This document shows positions 1 to 7,328 of a stretch of 64,000 nucleotides of DNA, one piece after another. The translations under genes and the position numbers were made by a program. Location: contig OZ220718.1 in NCBI GenBank assembly GCA_965116765.1, forward strand, positions 2,232,001 through 2,296,000, written 5' to 3'. A model generated the notes under the pieces. It had not been told where the DNA came from. It made no database searches and saw only the letters and a program-made list of their open reading frames with translations. The DNA comes from JAJEEA01 sp965116765. Its GTDB lineage: Bacteria; Acidobacteriota; Vicinamibacteria; Vicinamibacterales; UBA8438. Positions within the stretch are counted from its first letter, which is position 1. Each line of letters opens with the position of its first letter.

Positions 1-230
1 CACGATGCCGGGGAGAGCGGGCCCTCTCCATCGTGTCCGAACCTGAGTCGGGCGAGCAGCGCCGCGACCGGCTGTCGCATCAGCCACAGGCGCCGGGCCA
101 CCCGGGGGCGGTGACCGATATCCTGCAACCAGTGCTCGAGCAGGTCGCCGAGCACCTCCGCCCTCACCTCCTTGGGGAGGAGGCGAACCGCCAGCCGGAG
201 CAGGAACGGGGCACGATCGCGGGCGGTCAT
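1..230 (-). CDS. ADOP-type ABC permease, N-terminal part (runs off window)
   Basis: Translation from the ATG at 230 gives about 76 residues before the window edge. The start is arginine- and leucine-rich (FLLRLAVRLLPKEVRAEVLGD, then LLEHWLQDI and RRLWLMRQPVAALLARL). This pattern matches the permease prefix helical region that precedes the transmembrane part of acidobacterial duplicated orphan permeases. Its ATG overlaps the stop of the PadR gene in the arrangement ATGA, which implies translational coupling, and PadR-permease pairs of this kind are common in Acidobacteriota. The assignment rests on the prefix pattern and context because no membrane core lies inside the window. Confidence 0.6.
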   Translation of the reverse strand, partial: MTARDRAPFLLRLAVRLLPKEVRAEVLGDLLEHWLQDIGHRPRVARRLWLMRQPVAALLARLRFGHDGEGPLSPAS

Positions 231-559
231 GACGGACCCAGCCTGGCCTCGAGGCCGTCCCACAGCGCGAGCATCGCGTTCCGCGACTCGCGGAGGGCCG
301 GCAGGGCCTGCTCGTCGACCACGCGGTAGAAGCGGCGCGGCCGGCCGCCTCGTTCCGGCGCCGGCGTCCCCACCGACGAGACCAGAAGCCCGCGGCCCTC
401 CAGGCGTCGGAGGACCATGTAGGCGGTCGCAGGCGAGACCTCGCGAGCGGTCAGCCGGCCGAGCTCCCTGGCCACCGGCACCGCGTAGCTCTCGCCGCCG
501 AGTCGAAGAACCGTCAGCAGGACCTGTTCCTCCAGCTCTCCCAGGCGACTTCTCGGCAT
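227..559 (-). CDS. PadR family transcriptional regulator
   Basis: A 110-residue winged-helix protein beginning MPRSRLGELEEQVLLTVLRL. It has the typical PadR core: LTAREVSPATAYMVLRRLEG as the recognition helix region, then a basic wing around PERGGRPRRFYRV. PadR proteins are usually local repressors of an adjacent transporter gene. The start at 559 is preceded by a strong AGGAGG about eight bases upstream, so the upstream in-frame methionine at 589 is less likely. The stop overlaps the start of the downstream permease by four bases. A 15-base inverted repeat at 587-601 lies just upstream and is a plausible autoregulatory operator. Confidence 0.85.
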   Translation of the reverse strand: MPRSRLGELEEQVLLTVLRLGGESYAVPVARELGRLTAREVSPATAYMVLRRLEGRGLLVSSVGTPAPERGGRPRRFYRVVDEQALPALRESRNAMLALWDGLEARLGPS

Positions 560-586
560 GAGTTGATCCTCCTCCGGAGTCCAGTC

Positions 587-601
587 CATAACAATGTTAT
601 G
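587..601. promoter_or_regulatory. Inverted repeat, probable PadR operator
   Basis: CATAACA, one central base, then TGTTATG: perfect seven-base arms. It sits 28 bases upstream of the PadR start in the divergent spacer. On the minus strand the repeat overlaps a weak promoter-like pair, TTGCGC (617-622) and TAACAT (594-599), separated by 17 bases. A PadR dimer bound here could block its own transcription. The palindrome is seen directly; its role is inferred. Confidence 0.5.
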
Positions 602-712
602 AACTTGAGCGAGCACGCGCAAGGGCAATGGGCGGCGCCGGCCAGGGAGACCTGGACCGACGCGATCCGAGTCTCTTTGACGCCGGGCCGGTTTGCGCGC
701 AGGATCACCATT

Positions 713-1594
713 GTGACGCCCGCGCATCGGCCCCCGCCGGCCCTCCTGTGGGCCGGGCTCCTGCTGGCCTCCGTGGGGCTCTCCGCCCAGACGCCCGCGG
801 TCGACCTCGACGCGCTGCTCGGGCGCGTCGGCGGCCGGCTCGAGCGCTACTTCCAGCGTGCCCAGAGCATCGTGGCCACCGAGACGGTATGGGTGCGCTC
901 CTTCGACCGGGGCATGCGGCCGCGCGGGCGGCCGCGGCGGCTCGAGTACGAGCAGCGGGTCGAGTGGGACGCGGCGGGCGCCGACGGCGTGCCGGCGGTG
1001 CGGGTCATGCGCGAGCTCTTGTCGGTGAACGGCCGCCCCGCCGGTCCCGAGGACGAGAACGCGTGCCTGGCTCCCGAAGCGGAGGGCGACGACCCGCTGT
1101 CGGTGCTGCTGCCCGCCCGGCAGGTCGAGTTCGACTTCCGGCTGCGCGACGTGGAGACCGTCGACGGGCGTCCCGTCGCCAGACTGTCCTTCTCGCCGGT
1201 CGACGCGCAGCCCGGTGAGGTCGAGTGGGACGGCGACTGCGCCCACATCGACCTCGAGGGCTGGTACGGCGGCGACGCCTGGGTGGACGTGGGCTCGGGC
1301 GACGTGCTGCGCCTCGACGAGCACCTGACCCGGCCGTTCGAGTTCCGCGAGCCGCTCGAGCGTTCGCGGGGCAGCCGGCGCTGGAGCCGGCTGCAGCGGG
1401 ACGACACCAGCACCCGCTACGAGCGCATCGCGTTCGAGAATCCCGACGAGACGTTGATGCTCCCCCGGTCGATCGAGCGCAACTGGGCCATCGAGGGCGG
1501 GGCGTTCATTCCCAGGTACTTCCGCACGCAGCAGTTCTCGAACTACCGGCGGTTCGTCACCGGGGGCCGCCTGGTCGACGTACCCGAGCCCTAG
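713..1594 (+). CDS. Secreted protein of unknown function
   Basis: About 293 residues from a GTG start. The N-terminus is a Sec signal (ALLWAGLLLASVGLSAQ) followed by a mature part with many beta-prone segments and several tryptophans. It resembles secreted acidobacterial proteins that begin with a short helix containing IVATETVWVRSF, but I recognise no catalytic motif. I chose GTG 713 because the signal peptide starts there and AGGA precedes it; the open frame extends to 563, but that part overlaps the PadR promoter region. It is divergent from the PadR gene and converges with the DUF433 module, touching the truncated toxin at its stop codon. Confidence 0.6.
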   Translation: MTPAHRPPPALLWAGLLLASVGLSAQTPAVDLDALLGRVGGRLERYFQRAQSIVATETVWVRSFDRGMRPRGRPRRLEYEQRVEWDAAGADGVPAVRVMRELLSVNGRPAGPEDENACLAPEAEGDDPLSVLLPARQVEFDFRLRDVETVDGRPVARLSFSPVDAQPGEVEWDGDCAHIDLEGWYGGDAWVDVGSGDVLRLDEHLTRPFEFREPLERSRGSRRWSRLQRDDTSTRYERIAFENPDETLMLPRSIERNWAIEGGAFIPRYFRTQQFSNYRRFVTGGRLVDVPEP

Positions 1595-1644
1595 TTCCAG
1601 TGGGCCAGCCCCGGACCGGCGCACCGGTCCACGAGGAACTTCAC
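1591..1644 (-). pseudogene. DUF5615 (PIN-like) toxin, 17-codon remnant
   Basis: The reading frame starts with a GTG that overlaps the DUF433 stop (GTGA) and encodes VKFLVDRCAGPGLAHWN then a stop. This is the conserved N-terminus of DUF5615 toxins, which normally continue for about 100 residues after the tryptophan. Only the first beta strand with the conserved aspartate is left. Homology ends at 1597, three bases from the end of the converging gene, so the body was probably lost in a deletion or rearrangement whose breakpoint is that gene's 3' end. Confidence 0.6.
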
Positions 1645-1889
1645 CGTTCCGACACCGAGATGGCCGACAGCGTGTCGCGTGAGATTACGGCGTGTGCGTA
1701 CGCGACGCACGCGCGGATGTCCTCCAGCTCCAGCTCCGGGTAGTCCTCGAGGATCGTCTCCGGGGTGACTCCTTGGGCCATCAAGCTCAGGATCAACTCT
1801 ACCGAGAGCCGCATGTCCCGGATGATCGGCTTGCCGCCGAAGACCTCCGGTCGCGCGGTGATGCGCTTCAGCAGTTCCGTGTGGCTCAT
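1641..1889 (-). CDS. DUF433 family antitoxin
   Basis: An 82-residue protein with the DUF433 signature: ITARPEVFGGKPIIRDMRLS, then LILSLMAQGVTPETILEDYP and LELEDIRACVAYA. This is a compact HTH-like fold found as the antitoxin partner of DUF5615 PIN-like toxins. The ATG at 1889 follows a GAGG/GGGAGA Shine-Dalgarno, and the family usually begins just before this motif; a GTG at 1910 would add seven residues. The cognate toxin starts at the overlapping GTG but is only a remnant, so this is an antitoxin without a working toxin beside it. Confidence 0.8.
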   Translation of the reverse strand: MSHTELLKRITARPEVFGGKPIIRDMRLSVELILSLMAQGVTPETILEDYPELELEDIRACVAYAHAVISRDTLSAISVSER

Positions 1890-1944
1890 GTCTCCCACCT
1901 CGCCGTTCACGACGTCCCCGCTCGGCGAGCCCGCGCAACTGCAG

Positions 1945-2889
1945 CTAGTGCCCTTCGAACCCCGGCACGGGGCGGCCGGCCAGGTAGTCGAGCAGCACGT
2001 CGCACGCCGCCGTGGCGAAGCGCCGGTAGCCGTCGTCGGTCGGCCAGCCGATGTGGGGCGTGAGCACGACGTTCCCGAGGGTCGTGAGCGGATGCCCGGG
2101 CGGCAGGGGCTCCCGGTCGAAGACGTCGAGGCCGGCGCCGGCGATGCGCCCCGCCGCGAGGGCGTCGACCAGGGCCGCCTCGTCGACGATCGGGCCTCGC
2201 GCGGTGTTGACGAGGAACGCGGTCGGCTTCATCAGGGCGATGCGCCGCGCGTCGAGCAGGCCGCGCGAGGAGGGCGACAGCGACACGTGAATCGTCACGA
2301 CGTCCGCCTCGCCCAGCAGGTCGTCGAGCTCGCGGCGCTCGACGCCGGCGCCGGCCGCCGCCTCGTCGGTCAGCGTGCGGCCCCAGCCGGCGACCCGCAT
2401 CCCGAACGCATTTCCGAGCCGCGCGACGTGCCGGCCGATTCGGCCGAGGCCCACGACCCCCAGGGTCTTGCCGTGCAGCACCGGCGTCGACGGCGCCGGC
2501 CACTCCCCCCGTCTGAGGGCGGCGTCGCTGGCCGGGATCTGCCGCATCACCGCCATCGCGAGGCCGAACGTGAGCTCGGCGGCGCCGATGGAATGCCCGG
2601 CCGACGCCCTGGCGACGACGATGCCGCGGTCGCGCGCCGCGGCGAAGTCGACGTGGTTCGCGTGGTTGCCGGTCTGCACGAGGACCCGCACGTCGGCGAG
2701 CTGCTCGAGCAGCTTGCGGGTGAAGCGCGTCCGCTCGCGGTTGGCGATCAACGCATCGAAACCGCGCAACGCCGCGGGGTCGCCGAACGGTCCCGTGAAC
2801 ACGCGCACCTCGGCGCGCTCGCGCAACCGGCGCACGCCTTCGGTGCCTTCCCACGCCCGGTGAATGTCGTCGAGAATCGCGACGCGCAC
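1945..2889 (-). CDS. D-2-hydroxyacid dehydrogenase, NAD-dependent
   Basis: 314 residues with the two-domain layout of the family. The Rossmann motif GLGRIG is at 147-152. The catalytic triad is visible as Arg231 (NTARGP), Glu260 (FDREPLPP) and His279 (LTPHIGW). Such enzymes interconvert 2-hydroxyacids and 2-oxoacids in the cytoplasm; the substrate cannot be read from sequence. It lies downstream of an MmgE/PrpD gene and a dicarboxylate-type transporter on the same strand, but 240 bases separate it from the transporter, so it may be transcribed separately. Confidence 0.9.
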   Translation of the reverse strand: MRVAILDDIHRAWEGTEGVRRLRERAEVRVFTGPFGDPAALRGFDALIANRERTRFTRKLLEQLADVRVLVQTGNHANHVDFAAARDRGIVVARASAGHSIGAAELTFGLAMAVMRQIPASDAALRRGEWPAPSTPVLHGKTLGVVGLGRIGRHVARLGNAFGMRVAGWGRTLTDEAAAGAGVERRELDDLLGEADVVTIHVSLSPSSRGLLDARRIALMKPTAFLVNTARGPIVDEAALVDALAAGRIAGAGLDVFDREPLPPGHPLTTLGNVVLTPHIGWPTDDGYRRFATAACDVLLDYLAGRPVPGFEGH

Positions 2890-3129
2890 GCGCCCTCCTC
2901 ATCAGGCACGGGCGTTCCTTGCCCGCGGGCACCCTTCAGCCCGCTGGCGCCCTCGCCGGTCCGCGCGCCCTCCGGGGGCGCGGTGCAAATGCGGGGTTCA
3001 CCGCCGGCTCCTCGTCCGCCCATCGTCGCCGGGAGACGTTGCGGTCGCCTTGGAAGTTCCGCCGGCGCGAACTGCGAGGATGACCGCTTCAACCCCGCAG
3101 GAGTCTGCACCGTTCCACGGCCCGGACGC

Positions 3130-4371
3130 CTACCCGAACAGCAACCAGCAGAGCGCGGCGCCGACCACCGACATCGAGAGCCCCCACGCGAGGAGCGCGT
3201 TGAACAGCGCGCGCGTGTTGGTGCCGGGGGGCGCCGCGGCCAGGAACAGGGCGCCCACGGTGGACAGCGCCGAGAGATCGACGAGCCCGCCGCCCACCGT
3301 GATCGACCATGCGAGGTCGACGGGCTCGACGGCGCCGACCTGCTGCGCGAGGTCGGGCACCATCGGCAGGAACGCCGGCATCACCACGCCGGACGTGCTG
3401 CTGTACACCGATATCAGGCCCGTCCCGAACGCCATGGTCGGCACCACCGTCTCCGAGTTGGAAATGCCGGCCAGCCCGCTCGTGAACAGGTCCATGCCCT
3501 GGGTCTCCTGCATGAGCGAGATCAGCACCGTCACCCCGGTGACCATCAGGATGACGCCCCACGGCATGCGCCGGATGGCCTGCTGCTCGTCGACGCTCCC
3601 GAGCAGGGTGAGCAGCGCGGCGATGAAGACCGCCGTCAGGCCCACGTGCGCGTCGAAGCCGACCACCGCGACGATCAGCGCCGAAATGCCGGCGAGAGTC
3701 AGCCAATGCCTGCGCTCGAAGTGCTCGACGTCCGTCTCCCCCGCTGCGGCGTCTGCCTCGCGCCGGCGAAAGAGCTTCGGGCCGCCGAACAGCACGAAGG
3801 CGCCGGTGCCCACGATCACGTGCGCCAGCACGTTGTACCCGTAGGTCTGCCACTCGAGGCCGCCGAGGCCGATGCGGGCCATCACGTCGTTGGCGATGAC
3901 GCCGCCGGGCGCGAACGGCGACAGCGTGCCCGCCAGCGCGCCGTTGCCGGCCATGAGCGCCATCAGCAGCGGCGGTATGCCCACCCGCCCCGCGACGGCC
4001 ATGGCGGGCGCGGCCAGCAGGGCGCTGGCGGGGGTGCCGCCGGGGCCGATGGTCGACACCACCACGCCCAGCGCGAAGAACATGAGGGGCAGCAGCCCCG
4101 CGTTCCCGCGGCAGAGCCGGACCGCCCGCCCCGTCAACCGGGACAGCGTGCCGTTGGTGTCGGCCATGCTGAACAGCAGCGTCACGCCGACGAGGGTGAC
4201 CAGCAACGGCACGGGGAAGCCCGACAGGACGGCATTGACCGACATGCCGCCCAGGTACACCCCCACCAGCCAGGCCATGGCCAGCGACAGGATGCCGACG
4301 TTGATCTTCGTGAGGACGCTCAGCGCGACGGCCACGACGAGCGCCGCGACCGAGGCCCAGGCGAGGGTCAT
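3130..4371 (-). CDS. MatC/DctM-like organic anion transporter
   Basis: 413 residues, almost entirely membrane-embedded with about eleven to twelve hydrophobic segments. The N-terminal half (ALSVLTKINVGILSLAMAWL) and the VVSTIGPGGTPASALLAAPA region resemble the dicarboxylate carrier MatC of the ion transporter superfamily. The two halves carry small-residue hairpin regions (GPGGTPAS and YSSTSGVVMPAF), as expected for the inverted repeats of this fold. Its ATG overlaps the stop of the upstream MmgE/PrpD gene (ATGA), so the two are co-translated and it probably imports the acid used by that pathway. Confidence 0.75.
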   Translation of the reverse strand: MTLAWASVAALVVAVALSVLTKINVGILSLAMAWLVGVYLGGMSVNAVLSGFPVPLLVTLVGVTLLFSMADTNGTLSRLTGRAVRLCRGNAGLLPLMFFALGVVVSTIGPGGTPASALLAAPAMAVAGRVGIPPLLMALMAGNGALAGTLSPFAPGGVIANDVMARIGLGGLEWQTYGYNVLAHVIVGTGAFVLFGGPKLFRRREADAAAGETDVEHFERRHWLTLAGISALIVAVVGFDAHVGLTAVFIAALLTLLGSVDEQQAIRRMPWGVILMVTGVTVLISLMQETQGMDLFTSGLAGISNSETVVPTMAFGTGLISVYSSTSGVVMPAFLPMVPDLAQQVGAVEPVDLAWSITVGGGLVDLSALSTVGALFLAAAPPGTNTRALFNALLAWGLSMSVVGAALCWLLFG

Positions 4372-5798
4372 GGCGCGAGCGCCGCAGCCTCGGGGGCCGC
4401 GCTCAGGACGCGGGACAGCAGGCCCACGTCGGGCAGGTCCTCCAGCGCCTCGACCATGTCGAAGGTCTCCTCGATGGCCGGCGGCGGCAGCACGAGCGAC
4501 GCGCAGTCGCTGAACTTCTCGTGGAGCTCGTCCCGGGTGAACGGCAGGTCCGGCCCGCCCCGATAGCGTTCGTCCGCCGGCTCGACGAGGGTGCGGCCGT
4601 CGTCGAGGTCGACCTCGACGGTGCTGCGGATCTTCTCCCAGCCCTGCGCCTCGATCTCGGGGTCGAGCACGCGCTCCACCTTCCGCATCATCGCCTGCAC
4701 CGGCGCGCTGCGGACGAACTCGTCGTTGAACTCGTGGATGCCCGCCTTCCGCCGGAGCGCGATGGCGCTCACCATGAACGCCGGACAGAACTTCGCCTCG
4801 AGCTCGTTGGTGGCGATGGGGTATCGCAGCGGATTGAGGATGTTGGACCCGGCGCGCACGCGAATCCGCACGATGCTCTCCGGCCGCACGTCATGCGCGA
4901 TCACCAGCCGCCGCATGGCGTCCATGGTCGGATGCCCGAGCACGCCGCACGGGTACGGCTTGATCGACACACCCGGCCACACGATCGTGTGCGGGTCGCC
5001 GAGCCTGCCGACGATGCGGTCGGCGTCGAAGCCCTCGCCGTGGCTGAAGGCCTGGAAGAAGCCCCACGGCGGATCGAGGGCGTCGCCGCCGCCCGTGAAG
5101 CCTCGCGCGGCGAGCTCGGCCGCGACCACCCCGTTCTGCGACGCCCGGCCCACGTGCAGCGGCTTGGTCATCGACCCGAAGTTCACGCGGATGCCCGAGG
5201 CCGAGCTCGCCGCGATGGCGAGGGTGTGCGCGATCCGATCGCCGTCGAGACCCAGCAGCTTGGCCGCGGCGACCGCCGCTCCGAACGTGCCGACGGTGCC
5301 CGACGAGTGGAACCCCTTCATGTAGTGGCCGGGGCTGATGGCCTCGGCGATCTTGCACTCGACCTCGAAGCCGGTGAGAAACGCCTCGAGGAACGCCCGG
5401 CCGGACGCCTGCTGCCGCTCGCCGATGGCCAGCGCCGCGACCATCGGCGGCACCGTCGGGTGCGTCAGCAACCCGAAGATCCGGTCGGCGCTGGTCGCCA
5501 GCTGGGTGTCGTCCCAGTCGAGCGCATGGCCGCTCGTCCCGTTGAGCAGCGCCGCCGAGGAGGCACCGCTCCGGAACGGCTCGGGGCCGAACGCGGTCGA
5601 CTCCGGCTTCCCGCCGGCCGCCCGGACGTAGCCGCGCAGGATGCGGCCGGCGTCCTGCGTCGAACCGGCCAGCATGACGCCGAGCCCGTCGATGACGCAC
5701 CGCTTCGCGATGCGGACGGCCTCCTCCGGAAGGTCCTCCCAGCGAGCCCGGCCGACGAAATCCACGACCGCGCTCGTGGCGCGCTGTTGGTCGCTCAC
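4368..5798 (-). CDS. MmgE/PrpD family protein
   Basis: 476 residues. The MmgE/PrpD fold (2-methylcitrate dehydratase, immune-responsive gene 1 type) is recognisable: VIDGLGVMLAGS near the N-terminus, NGTSGHALDWDDT, and SGTVGTFGAAVAAAKLLGLD. Known members dehydrate 2-methylcitrate or decarboxylate cis-aconitate; sequence alone does not give the substrate. GTG start preceded by GAGAGGAG. The stop overlaps the start of the MatC-like transporter by four bases, giving a catabolic pair for a small carboxylic acid. Confidence 0.85.
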   Translation of the reverse strand: MSDQQRATSAVVDFVGRARWEDLPEEAVRIAKRCVIDGLGVMLAGSTQDAGRILRGYVRAAGGKPESTAFGPEPFRSGASSAALLNGTSGHALDWDDTQLATSADRIFGLLTHPTVPPMVAALAIGERQQASGRAFLEAFLTGFEVECKIAEAISPGHYMKGFHSSGTVGTFGAAVAAAKLLGLDGDRIAHTLAIAASSASGIRVNFGSMTKPLHVGRASQNGVVAAELAARGFTGGGDALDPPWGFFQAFSHGEGFDADRIVGRLGDPHTIVWPGVSIKPYPCGVLGHPTMDAMRRLVIAHDVRPESIVRIRVRAGSNILNPLRYPIATNELEAKFCPAFMVSAIALRRKAGIHEFNDEFVRSAPVQAMMRKVERVLDPEIEAQGWEKIRSTVEVDLDDGRTLVEPADERYRGGPDLPFTRDELHEKFSDCASLVLPPPAIEETFDMVEALEDLPDVGLLSRVLSAAPEAAALAP

Positions 5799-5876
5799 GC
5801 TACTCCTCTCGACGAATAGGCCTCGTCACCGCATGATCCGCGGGAGCGGCATCGACGCCGCCAGCCGCGCCGGTGG

Positions 5877-6146
5877 TTACGACGCCACCTCCACGGTGCC
5901 GCCGCGGGACTCGAACGCGTCGAGCACCGGCTCGAGGGCCGAGCGGAAGTCGGCGCGCGCGAGCCAGACCGTCTCGCGAAGCCTCACCCGGCGGGCCCGC
6001 GCCGACTGCTCGGCGAGGCGGGCGAGAAGGGCGGCCGTCGATCCGCTCATGCGGGCTTCGACGAACGTCATGTACAGCCGCTCGCACGAGACGTCGAGGG
6101 TCCGCGTGCGGCCCCGGCCGAGCAGGATGAAGTCGCGGCGGTTCAT
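5877..6146 (-). CDS. Small conserved hypothetical protein
   Basis: 89 residues beginning MNRRDFILLGRGRTRTLDVS, containing CERLYMTFVEA and ending in a region rich in alternating charged and hydrophobic residues. No family recognised. It follows the FAD-binding subunit of the molybdoenzyme on the same strand after 58 bases, so it may belong to that operon. The sequence looks like a genuine small soluble protein and not like the antisense artefacts typical of this GC content. Confidence 0.5.
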   Translation of the reverse strand: MNRRDFILLGRGRTRTLDVSCERLYMTFVEARMSGSTAALLARLAEQSARARRVRLRETVWLARADFRSALEPVLDAFESRGGTVEVAS

Positions 6147-6204
6147 GGGCGTTTCCGCTCACCCGCTACGACCAGCGCAACCACGCGCCGGCCGCTCACC
6201 ACGG

Positions 6205-7191
6205 TCACCCGCTGGCTCCCAGCGAGAGCAGGGTCCGGCGCACCAGGTTCTCGACCAGCGGGACCTTGTAGCGGTTCTTCGACATCGGCACGGCGCCGTC
6301 GACGGCGAGCCGCCCCGCCTCGGCCGCGAGCGTCTCGGTCACCCGCCGCCCCGCCAGCAGGTCCTCGACCGCCTCGACCCGCCACGGGATGGGGGCGACG
6401 CCGCCCAGCACGACGCCGGCGCGGCGGACGCGGTCGCCGTCCATCTCGAGGGCCAGCGCGAGGCTGACGACGGCGTGGGTCCACGCCTCCCGGTCGAGCA
6501 CCTTGGCGTAGGTGCTCCGCAGACCGGACGCGGCCGGGACCGTGACGGCGGCCAGCAGCTCGTTCGGCTCGAGCACGTTCTCGCGCGCCACGTCGAAGCG
6601 GGGCAGCGTGAAGAACTCGCGGGCCGGCACGACGCGTTCCCCGCCGGGACCGACCAGGCGGAAACGGGCGTCGAGGGCGACGAGCGCGGGGGCGGTGTCG
6701 GACGGATGGACGATGTAGCTCGGGCCGCCGCCGAAGATGGCGTTGAACTGGTTCTCGCCGGTCCGCGAGAAGCAGCGGTTGCCGCCGTGCTTGTAGCAGG
6801 GGAACTTCTGGCGGAAGTACCAGCACCAGGGCCGCTGGCACAGGTTCCCGGCGAGGGTGCCGACGTTGCGAATCTGGGGCGTCGCCACCGACCCGGCCGC
6901 CTCGGCGAGCACCGGGTAGCGCGAGGCCACCTCGGGATGCGTGCTCAGCCGGGTCAGCGTCACGAGGCCGCCGACCGTCAGCTCCGCCGGTCCCGAGTCG
7001 ATGGCGGTCAGGTCGTCCGGCGCGGCGACGGTCCTGAGGTTCACGAGCAGGTCGGGCGAGACCAGGTCGTCCTTGATCATCCCGAGCAGGTCGCTGCCGC
7101 CGCCGACCGCGGCCGCGCGCCCGCCGCCGCGCGCCAGGCGCTCGACGGCGTCGGCGAGGCTCTCGGGATTCAGGTTGGCGAGGGGTCTCAC
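6205..7191 (-). CDS. Xanthine dehydrogenase family FAD-binding subunit
   Basis: 328 residues. The FAD-binding stretch is AAVGGGSDLLGMIKDDL, followed by LVNLRTV. The middle carries a cysteine-rich insertion (NLCQRPWCWYFRQKFPCYK and GGNRCFSR) before the IFGGGPSYIVHPSDTAPAL motif. An insertion of this type binds an extra [4Fe-4S] cluster in PaoB/YagS and hydroxybenzoyl-CoA reductase beta subunits. GTG start at 7191. The catalytic subunit gene lies upstream, separated by a 74-base tandem duplication of its own 3' end; the ancestral junction was probably a GTGA overlap. No separate small iron-sulfur subunit gene is needed because it is fused to the large subunit. Confidence 0.9.
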   Translation of the reverse strand: MRPLANLNPESLADAVERLARGGGRAAAVGGGSDLLGMIKDDLVSPDLLVNLRTVAAPDDLTAIDSGPAELTVGGLVTLTRLSTHPEVASRYPVLAEAAGSVATPQIRNVGTLAGNLCQRPWCWYFRQKFPCYKHGGNRCFSRTGENQFNAIFGGGPSYIVHPSDTAPALVALDARFRLVGPGGERVVPAREFFTLPRFDVARENVLEPNELLAAVTVPAASGLRSTYAKVLDREAWTHAVVSLALALEMDGDRVRRAGVVLGGVAPIPWRVEAVEDLLAGRRVTETLAAEAGRLAVDGAVPMSKNRYKVPLVENLVRRTLLSLGASG

Positions 7192-7328
7192 GCCAGCGCC
7201 TCCAGCACCCGATCGCGGGTCATCGGCAGCTCCCGAAGCCGGCGGCCGGTCGCGAAGGGTCTCACGCCAGCGCCTCCAGCACCCGGTCCCGGGTCATCGG
7301 CAGCTCCCGAAGCCGGCGTCCGGTCGCA
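7183..7328. repeat. 74-base tandem duplication at the junction of the molybdoenzyme genes
   Basis: Bases 7183-7254 and 7257-7328 are near-identical direct copies with few mismatches. The right copy is the true 3' end of the catalytic subunit gene (encoding RRLRELPMTRDRVLEALA); the left copy fills the gap before the FAD subunit. In the right copy GCGTGAGACCC holds the stop TGA; in the left copy the same bases supply the GTG start of the FAD subunit. The original state was therefore a four-base overlap that the duplication separated. Confidence 0.85.

Noticed and set aside
1765..4566. 933-codon plus-strand frame
   Set aside because: Runs antisense to the hydroxyacid dehydrogenase and MatC-like transporter genes and is low complexity.
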